This document shows, piece after piece, positions 34,490 through 43,640 of a stretch of DNA of 64,000 nt; the first letter of the stretch is position 1, and each line of letters opens with the position of its first letter. Below the pieces are notes generated by a model, which was not told the origin of the DNA, ran no database searches, and saw only the letters and a program-made list of their open reading frames with translations. A program made the translations under genes and the position numbers. Origin of the DNA: Microvirga massiliensis (GTDB lineage Bacteria > Pseudomonadota > Alphaproteobacteria > Rhizobiales > Beijerinckiaceae); the NCBI RefSeq assembly GCF_001006805.1, contig NZ_LN811352.1, positions 714,232 through 778,231 of the forward strand. Direction: 5' to 3'.

Positions 34490-34693
34490 ATCGTGGCCTC
34501 CAGTGTCCCCGCAGCTTTGCCCGGCCGGCGATATCGGTCGGGCGCCCATTGGCTTTAAAGCAATCCGGCAACAGGAAGCACCGTACTTTAGCAGCAATTC
34601 GGCAGGGACCACCGTGAGGTGGCGTGGAACCGCAGCGATGGCGGCCCTGAACGCCTTATCCTGCCGGGAACACAGCCAGTGCCGGAGCCGCCT

Positions 34694-35827
34694 GTGACGC
34701 CGGAAGAGATCCTGATGGAGTTGATCCGCTTCCCCTCCGTCGTGGGGCAGCCGAACACGGCTATCACGAGCTGGATCGCGCAGTATCTCGAGAGCCTCGG
34801 CGTCGAGGCGCGGATCCTTGCCGGCCCCGAGGGTGACCGTGCGAACCTCTTCGCCACGATCGGTCCGCGCGGCGTGTCCGGCCTCGTCCTGTCGGGGCAC
34901 ATGGATGTTGTGCCGGCGGAGGAGCCGCAATGGAGCGCCGATCCGTTCCGGCTGCGCGCGGAGGGCGACAGGCTGTTCGGCCGCGGCACGAGCGACATGA
35001 AGGGCTTCCTCGCGGCGGTGCTCGCGCTCGTCCCCACTCTCGTGGCCTTGAAGCCCACCCGGCCCGTCCATCTCGCCTTCTCTTATGACGAGGAAGCGGG
35101 CTGCCGGGGTGTGCCCCATCTCATCGCGCAGCTTCCGGCACTCTGCGCTCCTCCGGCCGCCGCCGTCATCGGGGAGCCGAGTGGCCTCAAGCCTATCCTC
35201 GCCCACAAGGGCAAAGCGGCCGCGCGCGTCGCGATCCAAGGGCGCGCCGGCCATTCGTCGCGCCCTGACCTCGGCCTCAACGCGATCCATGCCATGGGGA
35301 CGGTGATCGCAGCCGCCGAAGAGGCCGCCGCGCGCCTGCAGGACGGTCCGCTCGATTCCGTGTTTGCCCCACCGTATTCCACCATCCAGATCGGGACGAT
35401 CAGGGGCGGTGAAGCTCTGAACATCATCCCGGACCTCTGCCGCATCGAAATCGAAGCCCGTGCGATCGCTGCCATCTCACCCGGGGCGCTCCTCGAACCG
35501 GTCCGCGAGGCTGTCGCAGGCCTCCGTACGCACGGCTTCCACACGAGCTGGCAGCCAATCGCCGCCTATCCGGCGCTGTCCCTCCCGGCCGGGGCGCCGA
35601 TCGCCCGATTGCTGTCGCAGATCTCCGGCACCCCGCCCCTGCCGGCCGTGAGCTATGGAACGGAAGCCGGCCTCTACCAGGCGGCCGGCATCGACGCGAT
35701 CATATGTGGCCCGGGCGACATCGCGCGAGCCCACAAGCCCGACGAATACATCACGCGCGGCGAGCTTGCGGCCTGTGTCGATCTGCTCGAACGGCTTTGC
35801 ACGGAATTTGCGCAGCAAACGCCCTGA
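34694..35827 (+). CDS. argE: Acetylornithine deacetylase (ArgE)-like M20 peptidase
   Basis: A 377-residue M20 metallohydrolase. Metal ligands are in [10 protein letters not shown] (His, with catalytic Asp two residues on), [10 protein letters not shown] (bridging Asp), [10 protein letters not shown] (general-base Glu-Glu) and the late AHKPDEYI His; the dimerisation segment [20 protein letters not shown] is typical of ArgE. It should deacetylate an N-acetyl amino acid such as N2-acetylornithine. GTG 34694 after GGAG gives the usual [19 protein letters not shown] start; GTG 34619 is 25 codons upstream in frame. It begins a six-gene co-oriented run and is divergent from a GNAT gene. Confidence 0.85.
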   Translation: MTPEEILMELIRFPSVVGQPNTAITSWIAQYLESLGVEARILAGPEGDRANLFATIGPRGVSGLVLSGHMDVVPAEEPQWSADPFRLRAEGDRLFGRGTSDMKGFLAAVLALVPTLVALKPTRPVHLAFSYDEEAGCRGVPHLIAQLPALCAPPAAAVIGEPSGLKPILAHKGKAAARVAIQGRAGHSSRPDLGLNAIHAMGTVIAAAEEAAARLQDGPLDSVFAPPYSTIQIGTIRGGEALNIIPDLCRIEIEARAIAAISPGALLEPVREAVAGLRTHGFHTSWQPIAAYPALSLPAGAPIARLLSQISGTPPLPAVSYGTEAGLYQAAGIDAIICGPGDIARAHKPDEYITRGELAACVDLLERLCTEFAQQTP

Positions 35828-35852
35828 GGCCATCGATCTCGCGGAGAACGAC

Positions 35853-36776
35853 TTGACCTTCCTCTTCAACTCAACCGACGAGCGCGCGCGGGTGTTCGCG
35901 GCGCGTTTCGCCGAAGAACTGCCCGACATCCGGTTCATCCGGAGTAGCGACCGCTATGACCCCGCCGAGATCCGCTATCTGATCACCTGGACAGCGCCGG
36001 ACGATCTCGGCCGCTTCTCCAATCTCGAAATCCTGTTCTCCATCGGGGCCGGCATCGACCAGATGAAGACGGAAGGGTTGCCGGCACATGTCCTCGTCGT
36101 CCGCATGATCGAGGAAGGCATTACCCGGATGATGCAGGAATACGTTACGCTCGGCGTGCTCGCCCTGCATCGGCAATGGCCGCTCTATATCGCCCAGCAG
36201 AAGGGCGCATGCTGGCAGCCGCACGACCTCGTATCCGCCACCGACCGCCGCGTCGGCGTGCTGGGTCTCGGAATGATGGGGTCCGCCGTCATCGAGTGCG
36301 TGAAGCCCTTCGGTTTCCCGACCTCCGGCTGGAGCCGGTCGCCGCGATCGATCGACGGGATTCGCTGCCTCCACGGGGCGGCAGGCCTATCCACCCTGCT
36401 CGCCGAAACCGACATCTTGATTTGCCTGCTGCCACTCACACCGGAGACGGTCGGCATCCTCGACGCAGACCTCTTTGCGAAACTTCCAGCCGGGGCCGGT
36501 CTCGTGCATGTCGGCCGCGGCCAGCATCTCGACCATGCCGCCCTGCTCGACGCGCTCGACAGCGGTCATCTCTCCGGCGCTGTCCTTGATGTCACCGAAC
36601 CGGAGCCGCTTCCCACCGGCCATCCGTTCTGGGGGCATCCCAAGGTGATCCTGACGCCGCACATCGCGAGCAAAGTCGAGGCCGAACCGGCAGCAAAAGC
36701 CGTCATCGACAATATCCGCCGACACCGATCCGGCTTGCGGCCGATCGGTGTCGTAGACCGCAGCCGCGGATACTGA
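35853..36776 (+). CDS. Glyoxylate/hydroxypyruvate reductase A-like 2-hydroxyacid dehydrogenase
   Basis: A 307-residue D-isomer 2-hydroxyacid dehydrogenase of the GhrA group. The Rossmann loop is [15 protein letters not shown] at about 150, catalytic Arg in [20 protein letters not shown] to [10 protein letters not shown], Glu in [15 protein letters not shown] and His in [14 protein letters not shown]. It reduces 2-oxoacids such as glyoxylate or hydroxypyruvate with NAD(P)H. TTG 35853 has GGAGAACG upstream and gives the standard LTFLFNST start; it lies 25 bases after the argE-like gene, so the two are cotranscribed. Confidence 0.86.
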   Translation: MTFLFNSTDERARVFAARFAEELPDIRFIRSSDRYDPAEIRYLITWTAPDDLGRFSNLEILFSIGAGIDQMKTEGLPAHVLVVRMIEEGITRMMQEYVTLGVLALHRQWPLYIAQQKGACWQPHDLVSATDRRVGVLGLGMMGSAVIECVKPFGFPTSGWSRSPRSIDGIRCLHGAAGLSTLLAETDILICLLPLTPETVGILDADLFAKLPAGAGLVHVGRGQHLDHAALLDALDSGHLSGAVLDVTEPEPLPTGHPFWGHPKVILTPHIASKVEAEPAAKAVIDNIRRHRSGLRPIGVVDRSRGY

Positions 36777-36796
36777 CCCCTTCTCGAGCCCTCGGA

Positions 36797-37166
36797 ATGA
36801 AAGGCTTCCTGCACGTCCCTTCTCGTCAAGCTCGACCTCGCCCCGAAGAGCGAGCCCAAGCATTCCAAAGCGTCCGCGGATCGTCTGATCTCCAGCGATC
36901 CGTCGTTCAAGACTTGGGCGCAGGAAGAATCCCGCAACGGCACTGTTCACGCAGGTGTCTGGGAAGCGACACCGGGCGAGACCCGCTCGATCGAGGGCGA
37001 AGCGATGGATTTCTGCTACATCCTCTCGGGCGTCGTGGGGCTGACTGAGGAAGGCCAGCCCCCTCGGACGTTCCGCGCCGGCGACAGCTTCGTGATGAAG
37101 CCCGGCTATATCGGTGTCTGGAAGACGATCGAGTCCGTTCGGAAGATCTACGTCGTCGTCGGCTGA
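36797..37166 (+). pseudogene. Cupin-domain protein, apparent frameshift near the start
   Basis: From 36801 a frame with no start codon encodes LVKLDLAPKSEPKHSKASAD, a 60-residue cupin core (SIEGEAMDFCYILSGVVGLT, FRAGDSFVMKPGYIGVW) and KTIESVRKIYVVVG to a TGA at 37164: a COG3450-type small cupin. An ATG at 36797 (MKGFLHVP) is in the neighbouring frame. Removing one T near 36820 would join them as MKGFLHV-LVKLDLAP. So it is either a recent pseudogene, a sequence error or a gene with an unusual start. Such cupins often sit among amine-oxidation genes. It lies between ghrA-like and aldehyde dehydrogenase genes. Confidence 0.72.
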
Positions 37167-37288
37167 ACCTGCGCCGAAGATTCAGCCGTGGCAGGCAGGG
37201 CAAACGGGATTTCCCATCGGCACAGGCGTGCTCACAGGCGCAAACTGCGGGCGGAGCCGATCTAGGCTAGCACGACCAACGTCCGGAG

Positions 37289-38761
37289 ATGTCTGTCGTG
37301 TCGCTGAGTTTCGATCCCTCCTCGGTCGCACTTCCAAGCGGCCATTTCATCGGCGGCGAATGGATTGACGCCACAGGCGGTATCGAGCTGCTTCGCCCAT
37401 CGGACGGAGCGGCCTTCGCGGCCTGCCCCATCGCCGATGCCGACTTGGTCGACCGAGCCGTCACCACCGCGAAGCAGACGCTGGCGAGCAGCGGCTGGGC
37501 GCGTGTGGCGCCACGCGAGCGCACCCTTGCACTACAGCGCTGGGCCGACCTCATCGACGCGGAGGCGGAAAAGCTGGCGCGGCTGGAGGCGATAGCCTCG
37601 ACGCGGCCGATCGCGGAGCTCATGGCCGTCGATATCCCGGTGACGGCGGAACAAATCCGCTTCTTCGCCGAGCTCGCCGACAAGGAAGGGGGCGATCTCG
37701 TCCCGACCGCTTCCGACAGCGTCGGCCTGATCGCGACCGAGCCCTACGGCGTGGTCGGCGCGATCACGCCCTGGAATTTTCCTGTCAACATGGCCGGCTG
37801 GAAGCTCGGTCCGGCGCTCGCGGCGGGCAATGCCGTCGTGCTGAAACCCTCCGAGATGACGCCCTTCGCGACTCTCTATCTGGCCGAACTGTCGGTTCGC
37901 GCCGGGCTGCCTGCAGGCCTGATCAACATCGTGCTCGGAGACGGCCGCACCACCGGCACCGCGATCACCGGCCATCCCGACATCGCCAAGGTCAGCTTCA
38001 CCGGCTCAACGGCCGCAGGTGCCGCGATCATGGAGAACATCGCACGCACCGGCATCAAGCCGATGACGCTCGAGCTCGGCGGCAAGAGCCCGCAGATCGT
38101 CTTCGCCGATGCCGACCTGCCGCTGGCAGCAGGAGCTATCGCCCGCAGCATCCTCGGCAATGCCGGCCAGGCCTGCGTCGCCGGATCACGCCTGATCGCA
38201 GCGGAGAGCATCGCGGAAGAGCTCGCCTCGCTCATCGCAGAGCGCATGGGCCAGATCCGACCCGGCCCGACCTGGGAGGCAGGGAGCGGCTATTCGCCAA
38301 TCATCTCAGAGAGGCAGATTGGCCGCATGGAAAGCATCGTCGGCGCTGCTGTGGCGCGCGGTGCCCGTTGTCTGCTGGGTGGTGCCCGCCTCGAGCGGCC
38401 GGGCTACTTCTACGCACCCACCTTGCTGGATGCTGTCGAGGCGGCCTCTCCCGCCGTGACGGAGGAGATTTTCGGGCCGGTCCTGACCGTCCAGACCTTC
38501 CGCGAGGAAGAGGAAGGGCTCGCTCTCGCTGATCATTCGACGTACGGCCTCTGCGCCGGCCTCTATACGCGTGACCTGTCGCGTGCGCTGCGCGCGGTCA
38601 ACCGCCTGCAGGCAGGCACCATCTGGGTCAACCGCTACGGTCGCTCCCGCGACCACATCCTGCCGACCGGCGGCTACAAGCAGTCTGGCCTCGGCAAGGA
38701 TCTCGGCCGCGAGGCTTACCTTGCGAACCGGAAGTCGAAGAGCGTCCTGATCGCCATCTAA
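37289..38761 (+). CDS. NAD(P)-dependent aldehyde dehydrogenase
   Basis: A 490-residue aldehyde dehydrogenase superfamily enzyme: the Rossmann-associated VVGAITPWNFPVNMAGWKLG, FTGSTAAGAAIMENIAR, catalytic Glu in LELGGKSPQIVF, catalytic Cys in GNAGQACVAGSRL, and EEIFGPVLTVQTF. It oxidises an aldehyde to a carboxylate; the sequence is of the betaine/aminobutyraldehyde type in a broad sense, but the substrate is uncertain. ATG 37289 directly abuts GGAG; GTG 37298 in frame has better spacing. Twelve bases separate it from the next gene. Confidence 0.88.
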   Translation: MSVVSLSFDPSSVALPSGHFIGGEWIDATGGIELLRPSDGAAFAACPIADADLVDRAVTTAKQTLASSGWARVAPRERTLALQRWADLIDAEAEKLARLEAIASTRPIAELMAVDIPVTAEQIRFFAELADKEGGDLVPTASDSVGLIATEPYGVVGAITPWNFPVNMAGWKLGPALAAGNAVVLKPSEMTPFATLYLAELSVRAGLPAGLINIVLGDGRTTGTAITGHPDIAKVSFTGSTAAGAAIMENIARTGIKPMTLELGGKSPQIVFADADLPLAAGAIARSILGNAGQACVAGSRLIAAESIAEELASLIAERMGQIRPGPTWEAGSGYSPIISERQIGRMESIVGAAVARGARCLLGGARLERPGYFYAPTLLDAVEAASPAVTEEIFGPVLTVQTFREEEEGLALADHSTYGLCAGLYTRDLSRALRAVNRLQAGTIWVNRYGRSRDHILPTGGYKQSGLGKDLGREAYLANRKSKSVLIAI

Positions 38762-38773
38762 GGAGAAAGACCA

Positions 38774-39817
38774 GTGAAATCTCACAAGATTGCCCTGATC
38801 CCGGGCGATGGAATCGGTGTCGCTGTCACAGAGGCTGCCTGGGAGGTGCTCGGCCGGGCCGGCCGCGGCGCCGGTTTCGCCCTGGAGGGGACGACCTTCC
38901 CCTGGTCCTGCGATTTTTACGAAAAGACCGGCGCAATGATGCCGGCAGACGGCATCGAGACGCTGCGCGGCTTCGATGCCATCCTCCTCGGCGCCGTCGG
39001 CTGGCCGGCGCGCGTCCCGGATGCGGTCTCTCTTCACGGGCTGCTGCTGCCGATTCGCAAGGCCTTCGTGCAATACGCCAACATCCGCCCGCACCGCCTG
39101 CTGCCGGGTGTCGAGGGGCCGCTGCGCGTGAGACAGTTCGACATCCTGTGCATCCGCGAGAACACCGAGGGCGAATATGCCGGAGCCGGCGGCCGCGTCC
39201 ATGGCGGCACGGCCGACGAGGTCGCGGTCGAGACCTCGATCTTCACACGCAAGGGGGTCGAGCGCATCCTGCGCTTCGGCTTCGAGCAGGCGCGCCGGCG
39301 CCGCGGCAAGCTCGCCTCGGTGACCAAGTCGAACGCCCAGAAATACTCCATGGTGTTCTGGGACGAGATCACCGCTCGGCTCGCGACCGAATACCCTGAC
39401 GTGGCGGTATCAAACTACCATATCGATGCCATGGCCGCGCGCATGGTGATAGCGCCCGAGAGCCTCGACGTCGTGGTCGCCTCCAATCTCTTCGGCGATA
39501 TCTTGACCGACCTCGGCGCCGCCATCCAGGGAGGGCTCGGCTACGCCGCCTCCGCCAACATCAATCCGGAGCGCAGCGCCCCCTCGATGTTCGAGCCGGT
39601 GCATGGCTCGGCGCCGGACATTGCCCATCTCGGCACCGCCAATCCGATCGCGGCGATCTGGTCCGGCGCCATGATGCTGGAGCATCTCGGCGAGACCGCC
39701 GCCGCCGCAGCCGTGCTGGCAGCCATCGAGGTCGCCACATCACGCGGTATCGGCACTGAGCCGGGCAAGCACAGCACCAAGGATATCACCGCCGCCGTGC
39801 TCTCGGCGCTCGGCTGA
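38774..39817 (+). CDS. Isocitrate/isopropylmalate-type dehydrogenase (tartrate/D-malate dehydrogenase-like)
   Basis: A 347-residue member of the isocitrate/isopropylmalate dehydrogenase family, closest to TtuC/DmlA enzymes that oxidatively decarboxylate tartrate or D-malate. The start is KIALIPGDGIGVAVTEAAWE, then CIRENTEGEYAGAGGRVHGG (substrate loop), VTKSNAQKYSMVFWDE, IDAMAARMVIAPESLDVVVA, NLFGDILTDLGAAIQGGLGY with the metal-binding Asp, and EPVHGSAPDIAHLGTANPIA. AAGGAG precedes the ATG. Within this operon it could process the 2-hydroxy/oxo acid left after deamination. Confidence 0.88.
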   Translation: MKSHKIALIPGDGIGVAVTEAAWEVLGRAGRGAGFALEGTTFPWSCDFYEKTGAMMPADGIETLRGFDAILLGAVGWPARVPDAVSLHGLLLPIRKAFVQYANIRPHRLLPGVEGPLRVRQFDILCIRENTEGEYAGAGGRVHGGTADEVAVETSIFTRKGVERILRFGFEQARRRRGKLASVTKSNAQKYSMVFWDEITARLATEYPDVAVSNYHIDAMAARMVIAPESLDVVVASNLFGDILTDLGAAIQGGLGYAASANINPERSAPSMFEPVHGSAPDIAHLGTANPIAAIWSGAMMLEHLGETAAAAAVLAAIEVATSRGIGTEPGKHSTKDITAAVLSALG

Positions 39818-39831
39818 AGGAGACCAAATCC

Positions 39832-41295
39832 ATGACCATGCAAGGCCTTCGCGACCCCGCTCTTCTGCGCGAGGCATGCCTCATCGGCGGCGACTGGCGG
39901 ACTGCCTCGCCCGGCCGCGCGCTGGAGGTGATCGACCCTGCAACGCAGGAGGCGATCGGCTCCGTTCCCGATGCGGGAGGCGCCGAGACCCGTGCCGCCG
40001 TCGAGGCTGCCGCCGCGGCCTTCGCGCCCTGGCGCGCTAGAACCAATGCCGAGCGCGCGGCGCTGCTGGAAGCCTGGTACGCTCTGATTCTGGAGCATGT
40101 GGAGGATCTCGCCCTGATCCTGACGCGCGAGCAGGGCAAGCCACTTGCCGAGGCGCGCGGCGAAATCCGCTACGGCGCCTCCTTCGTCAAATGGTTCGCC
40201 GAAGAGGCGCGCCGGATCGACGGCGCGACGATCCCCGCCCCGACGGTCGACAGGCGCATCCTCGTGCTAAAGGAGCCCGTCGGGGTCTGCGGCATTGTCA
40301 CGCCCTGGAACTTCCCGAACGCCATGATCACGCGCAAAGTCGCGCCGGCGCTCGCGGCGGGCTGCACGGTGGTGATCAAGCCTTCCGAATTGACGCCGTT
40401 CTCGGCTTTGGCGCTGGGCGTCCTCGCAGAGCGAGCCGGCATTCCGGCCGGTGTCATCAATATCGTCACCGGCCTGCCGACCGAGATTGGCGCCGAGCTC
40501 ACCGGCAATCCTGCCGTGCGCAAGATCTCCTTCACCGGCTCGACCCGGGTCGGAGCCCTGCTCATGCGCCAGGCTGCCGACGGCATCAAGCGACTCAGCC
40601 TCGAACTCGGCGGCAACGCGCCCTTCATCGTCTTCAACGACGCCGATCTCGACCTCGCGATCGAGGGAGTGCTCGTTTCCAAATTCCGCAATGGCGGCCA
40701 GACCTGCGTCTGCGCCAATCGCATCCTCGTGCAGGACGGCATCTACGACCGTTTCGCGGACAAGCTCTCGGCCCGCGTCGCGGCGATGAAGGTCGGCCCG
40801 GGCACGCAGGCCGGCGTCGACATCGGGCCGATGATCAACCGCGCCGCCATCGAGAAGATCGAGCGCCATGTCGACGACGCCCTCACCAAGGGCGCCAAGT
40901 GCCTGGCCGCGGCGGCGGACATGCCGAACGGCGTCCAGTATGCTGCACCGATCGTCCTTGGCGAGGCCACGACCGAGATGCTGCTCGCCGGCGAGGAGAC
41001 CTTCGGTCCGGTCGCCCCGCTGTTCCGCTTCCACGGCGAGGAGGAAGCGATCCGCATCGCCAACGGTACGCCGTTCGGGCTCGCCGCCTATTTCTTCACG
41101 CAGGACATGCGGCGCTCCTGGCGCGTCGGCGAGGCGCTGGAATTCGGCATGGTCGGGCTCAACACGGGCGTGATCTCGATGGAGGTCGCACCGTTCGGCG
41201 GCGTGAAGCAGTCCGGGCTGGGCCGCGAGGGCTCGCAGCTCGGCATCGAGGAGTATCTCGAGGTCAAGGCCTTCCACATCGGCGGCCTGGGCTAA
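39832..41295 (+). CDS. gabD: NAD(P)-dependent succinate-semialdehyde dehydrogenase
   Basis: A 487-residue aldehyde dehydrogenase of the GabD type, which oxidises succinate semialdehyde (or glutarate semialdehyde) to the dicarboxylate. Landmarks: TREQGKPLAEARGEIRYGAS, VCGIVTPWNFPNAMITRKVA, FTGSTRVGALLMRQAADGIK, catalytic Glu in LELGGNAPFIVF, catalytic Cys in GGQTCVCANRILVQ and the C-terminal GVKQSGLGREGSQLGIEEYL. GAAGGAGACC precedes the ATG. It is the last gene of the argE-to-gabD run and is followed by a strong terminator. With an omega-aminotransferase nearby it suggests degradation of an omega-amino acid. Confidence 0.9.
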   Translation: MTMQGLRDPALLREACLIGGDWRTASPGRALEVIDPATQEAIGSVPDAGGAETRAAVEAAAAAFAPWRARTNAERAALLEAWYALILEHVEDLALILTREQGKPLAEARGEIRYGASFVKWFAEEARRIDGATIPAPTVDRRILVLKEPVGVCGIVTPWNFPNAMITRKVAPALAAGCTVVIKPSELTPFSALALGVLAERAGIPAGVINIVTGLPTEIGAELTGNPAVRKISFTGSTRVGALLMRQAADGIKRLSLELGGNAPFIVFNDADLDLAIEGVLVSKFRNGGQTCVCANRILVQDGIYDRFADKLSARVAAMKVGPGTQAGVDIGPMINRAAIEKIERHVDDALTKGAKCLAAAADMPNGVQYAAPIVLGEATTEMLLAGEETFGPVAPLFRFHGEEEAIRIANGTPFGLAAYFFTQDMRRSWRVGEALEFGMVGLNTGVISMEVAPFGGVKQSGLGREGSQLGIEEYLEVKAFHIGGLG

Positions 41296-41304
41296 ACCGC
41301 ATAG

Positions 41305-41337
41305 AAAAAGGCGCCGGATGCTTTCCGGCGCCTTTTT
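41305..41337. terminator. Bidirectional Rho-independent terminator
   Basis: AAAAAGGCGCCGGA (41305-41318) pairs over 14 bp with TCCGGCGCCTTTTT (41324-41337), 5-base loop, A-run on one side and T-run on the other. It separates gabD from the convergent PuuB-like oxidase. Confidence 0.92.
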
Positions 41338-41362
41338 GCAGCTTTGCGGCACGCGCGGCGCA

Positions 41363-42640
41363 CTACTGGATGCGGTCGAGTGCCTTGTAGTAGAGGCCGA
41401 CCAGCGGCAGGAACCAGGGCCTGCCGAAATGGCCCGGCACCGCCGGCCAGGACAGCCCCTTCAGCGGGTTGCGGTCAGGCCGGCCGAGGATCGCGTCGGC
41501 CATGATGATCCCGAGATGCGTCGACATCTGCGCGCCGTGGCCGGAATATCCCATCGCATACCAGACGCCGTCCTCGCGTCCGGCGCGGGGATAGCGGTCC
41601 TTGGTCATGTCGACGAGACCGCCCCAGCAATAATCGATCTCGACATGCGCAAGCTGGGGGAAGATCCGGGCGAGGCTGGCGCGCAGAATGGCGCCGCTCT
41701 TCGCGTCCGAGGTCTGGTCGGAGGTCGCGGAAAAGCGCGCACGCCCGCCGAAGATCAGCCGATTGTCCGGCGCAAGGCGGAAGTAGTTGCCGATATTGAG
41801 CGAGGTGACGGCGGTTCGGTTGCCGGGCATGGTCGCGGCGACTTCGGCCTCACTCAGCGGCCGCGTCGCGATGAGGAAGCTGCCCACCGCAACGATACGG
41901 CGTCGGAACCAGGCGAAGGGTGCCGAGGTATAGGCGCCCGTCGCCACCAGCACCTCTTTCGCCGAGACGCTGCCGCGCGGCGTCTCCAGGATATGGCGCC
42001 CCGCCTCCTGTCGCCGCCCGGTGACGGGCGCCTGCTCGTGGATGACCGCGCCGCGCCGCGCCGCCGCATCCGCCAGGCCGGAGACGAAGCGGCCCATATG
42101 CATCATGGCGCTCTTCTTCGAGAGCATCGCACCGTGGAAGCTGTCGGAACCAATCTCGCTGGCGAGATCGGCTCGACTCAGCATGGCGGTGTCCGGATCG
42201 ACCTCGCGATGCAGCACCTCGAAGTTCTGCGTGAGCGAAGCGACATGCTCCGGCTTGGAGGCGAGCTTGAGCTTTCCGGCACGCCGGAAGGCGCAATCGA
42301 TGCCTTCCTCAGCGACGATCCGCTCGATCGTGTCGACGGCGTCGTCGAAGGCTCGATAGAGGGCGACGGCCCGCTCGGTTCCCAGCGCTCTCTTGGCGGC
42401 GATGAAGCTGTGGGCAAGACCATTGTTGAGATGGCCTCCGTTACGCCCGGAGGCGCCGCAACCGACGGTCCCCGCCTCAAGCACTACGACCTTCGCTCCG
42501 CCCATGGCGAGCTGACGCGCGGCGGAGAGGCCGGTGAAGCCACCGCCAACGACGGCGACATCGTAGGCGCCCTCGACCGGTCCGGCAGCGGCCCCGGAGA
42601 AGGGTGCCGCCGTATCGTGCCAATAGGATTTGAACTGCAT
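41363..42640 (-). CDS. FAD-dependent amine/amino-acid oxidoreductase (PuuB/OrdL-like)
   Basis: A 425-residue DAO-family flavoprotein. The FAD loop is VAVVGGGFTGLSAARQLAMG near residue 27, followed by GCGASGRNGGHLNNGLAHSF; near the end come FGGRARFSATSD, FPQLAHVEIDYCWGGLVDMT and GYSGHGAQMSTHLG. This layout matches gamma-glutamylputrescine oxidase and related amine oxidases, which release an aldehyde and ammonia. ATG 42640 gives the start MQFKSYWHDTAAPF common in the subgroup; the frame is open farther upstream into the neighbouring gene. It lies 10 bases after the HAD gene in the same operon. The substrate is an inferred primary or secondary amine. Confidence 0.87.
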   Translation of the reverse strand: MQFKSYWHDTAAPFSGAAAGPVEGAYDVAVVGGGFTGLSAARQLAMGGAKVVVLEAGTVGCGASGRNGGHLNNGLAHSFIAAKRALGTERAVALYRAFDDAVDTIERIVAEEGIDCAFRRAGKLKLASKPEHVASLTQNFEVLHREVDPDTAMLSRADLASEIGSDSFHGAMLSKKSAMMHMGRFVSGLADAAARRGAVIHEQAPVTGRRQEAGRHILETPRGSVSAKEVLVATGAYTSAPFAWFRRRIVAVGSFLIATRPLSEAEVAATMPGNRTAVTSLNIGNYFRLAPDNRLIFGGRARFSATSDQTSDAKSGAILRASLARIFPQLAHVEIDYCWGGLVDMTKDRYPRAGREDGVWYAMGYSGHGAQMSTHLGIIMADAILGRPDRNPLKGLSWPAVPGHFGRPWFLPLVGLYYKALDRIQ

Positions 42641-42650
42641 TGGCGACGCC

Positions 42651-43319
42651 TCAGAGGCCGAAGACACCGGGCAATCCCGAAATGTCCTTGATCTCAACAT
42701 ACCCGTAATAGGGGTTCGCGGGCTCGTGGCCACGGTTCACCCAGACCTTGTTCTTGATGCCGAGGTCATGCGCCGACATGAGATCGTAGCGGAACGAGGA
42801 CGAGCAGTGGACGATGTCCTCCGGACCGCAGCCGAGCGTGTCGAACATGTATTCGAACGCCTTGAAGCGCGGCTTGTAGGCCTTTGCCTGCTCGGCGGTG
42901 TAGACGGCGTGGAAGGGCGCGCCGAGCTTGGCGACATTGTGCGGGATCTGCGCGTCCATCGCGTTCGACAGGATAACGAGCGGAATCTCCTTCGCCACCT
43001 TGGCGAGGCCGGCCGGAACGTCCGGGTGCGGCCCCCAGTTCGGGACCTGCTCGTAGACCCAGCGTGCATCTTCCGGGCGGAACGCCACATCGTTCTTGCG
43101 GCAGGTGCGCTCGATGGCGTTGTAGACGACTTCCTCGTAGGGCTTCCAGTCGCCGAGAATCTCGTCGAGCCGGTAGGCTGCGAAATTGGCGATGAACTGC
43201 TGCATGCGCGGCTCGTCGAGCTGGTCGCCATATAGCGTGCGCGCTGCATCCGCCATTGCGAAGTAGATCAGCGTGCCGTGGCAGTCGAAGGTGACGTATT
43301 TGGGCTTGAAGACGGTCAT
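42651..43319 (-). CDS. Type II haloacid dehalogenase-like hydrolase
   Basis: A 222-residue HAD-superfamily protein of the L-2-haloacid dehalogenase type: motif I YVTFDCHGTLIYF with nucleophile Asp11, motif II VILSNAMDAQIPH, Lys in AEQAKAYKPRFKAFEYMF, and motif III VHCSSSFRYDLMSAHDLGIK. In this context (next to an amine oxidase) a literal dehalogenase is doubtful; phosphatase or other hydrolase roles are possible. It is the first gene of a two-gene operon. A second, distant paralogue is at 46174. Confidence 0.83.
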   Translation of the reverse strand: MTVFKPKYVTFDCHGTLIYFAMADAARTLYGDQLDEPRMQQFIANFAAYRLDEILGDWKPYEEVVYNAIERTCRKNDVAFRPEDARWVYEQVPNWGPHPDVPAGLAKVAKEIPLVILSNAMDAQIPHNVAKLGAPFHAVYTAEQAKAYKPRFKAFEYMFDTLGCGPEDIVHCSSSFRYDLMSAHDLGIKNKVWVNRGHEPANPYYGYVEIKDISGLPGVFGL

Positions 43320-43640
43320 CCGCGCAGCTCCCTGGTAGCGAAACGGTTGCGTCCGCTATCCGGGATCATAGACGGGAGCCGAACTGCGCGAGCACCGCAT
43401 TGCCGCCAACACGAAGCACAAACTGCCGTCCACCTCCGAGACTTTGGCAGAGAGTGTTGCGCCACGCCGTAGCGCCGGCCGCTTTCCCGGCAGCCGCAGA
43501 CACCGTTCGCCGCAGCTTTGGCATTCCATGCGGTCGCCGCGCATTGCTACGGCCGAAGATATCGCGCGGCGACAATCCTCAGGATGAACTGCGCCGATAC
43601 GCGGCTTATCCATGATGCAACGAAGCCGGGCGAAGCACCC
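43320..43640. other. Divergent intergenic region
   Basis: About 320 bases between the divergent HAD and GNAT genes, expected to hold both promoters. No palindrome like the CATAAG motif and no clear consensus promoter was found. Confidence 0.4.

Noticed and set aside
42651..43319. Evidence for organohalide degradation
   Set aside because: HAD type II annotation alone does not show dehalogenation, and neighbours point to amine metabolism.
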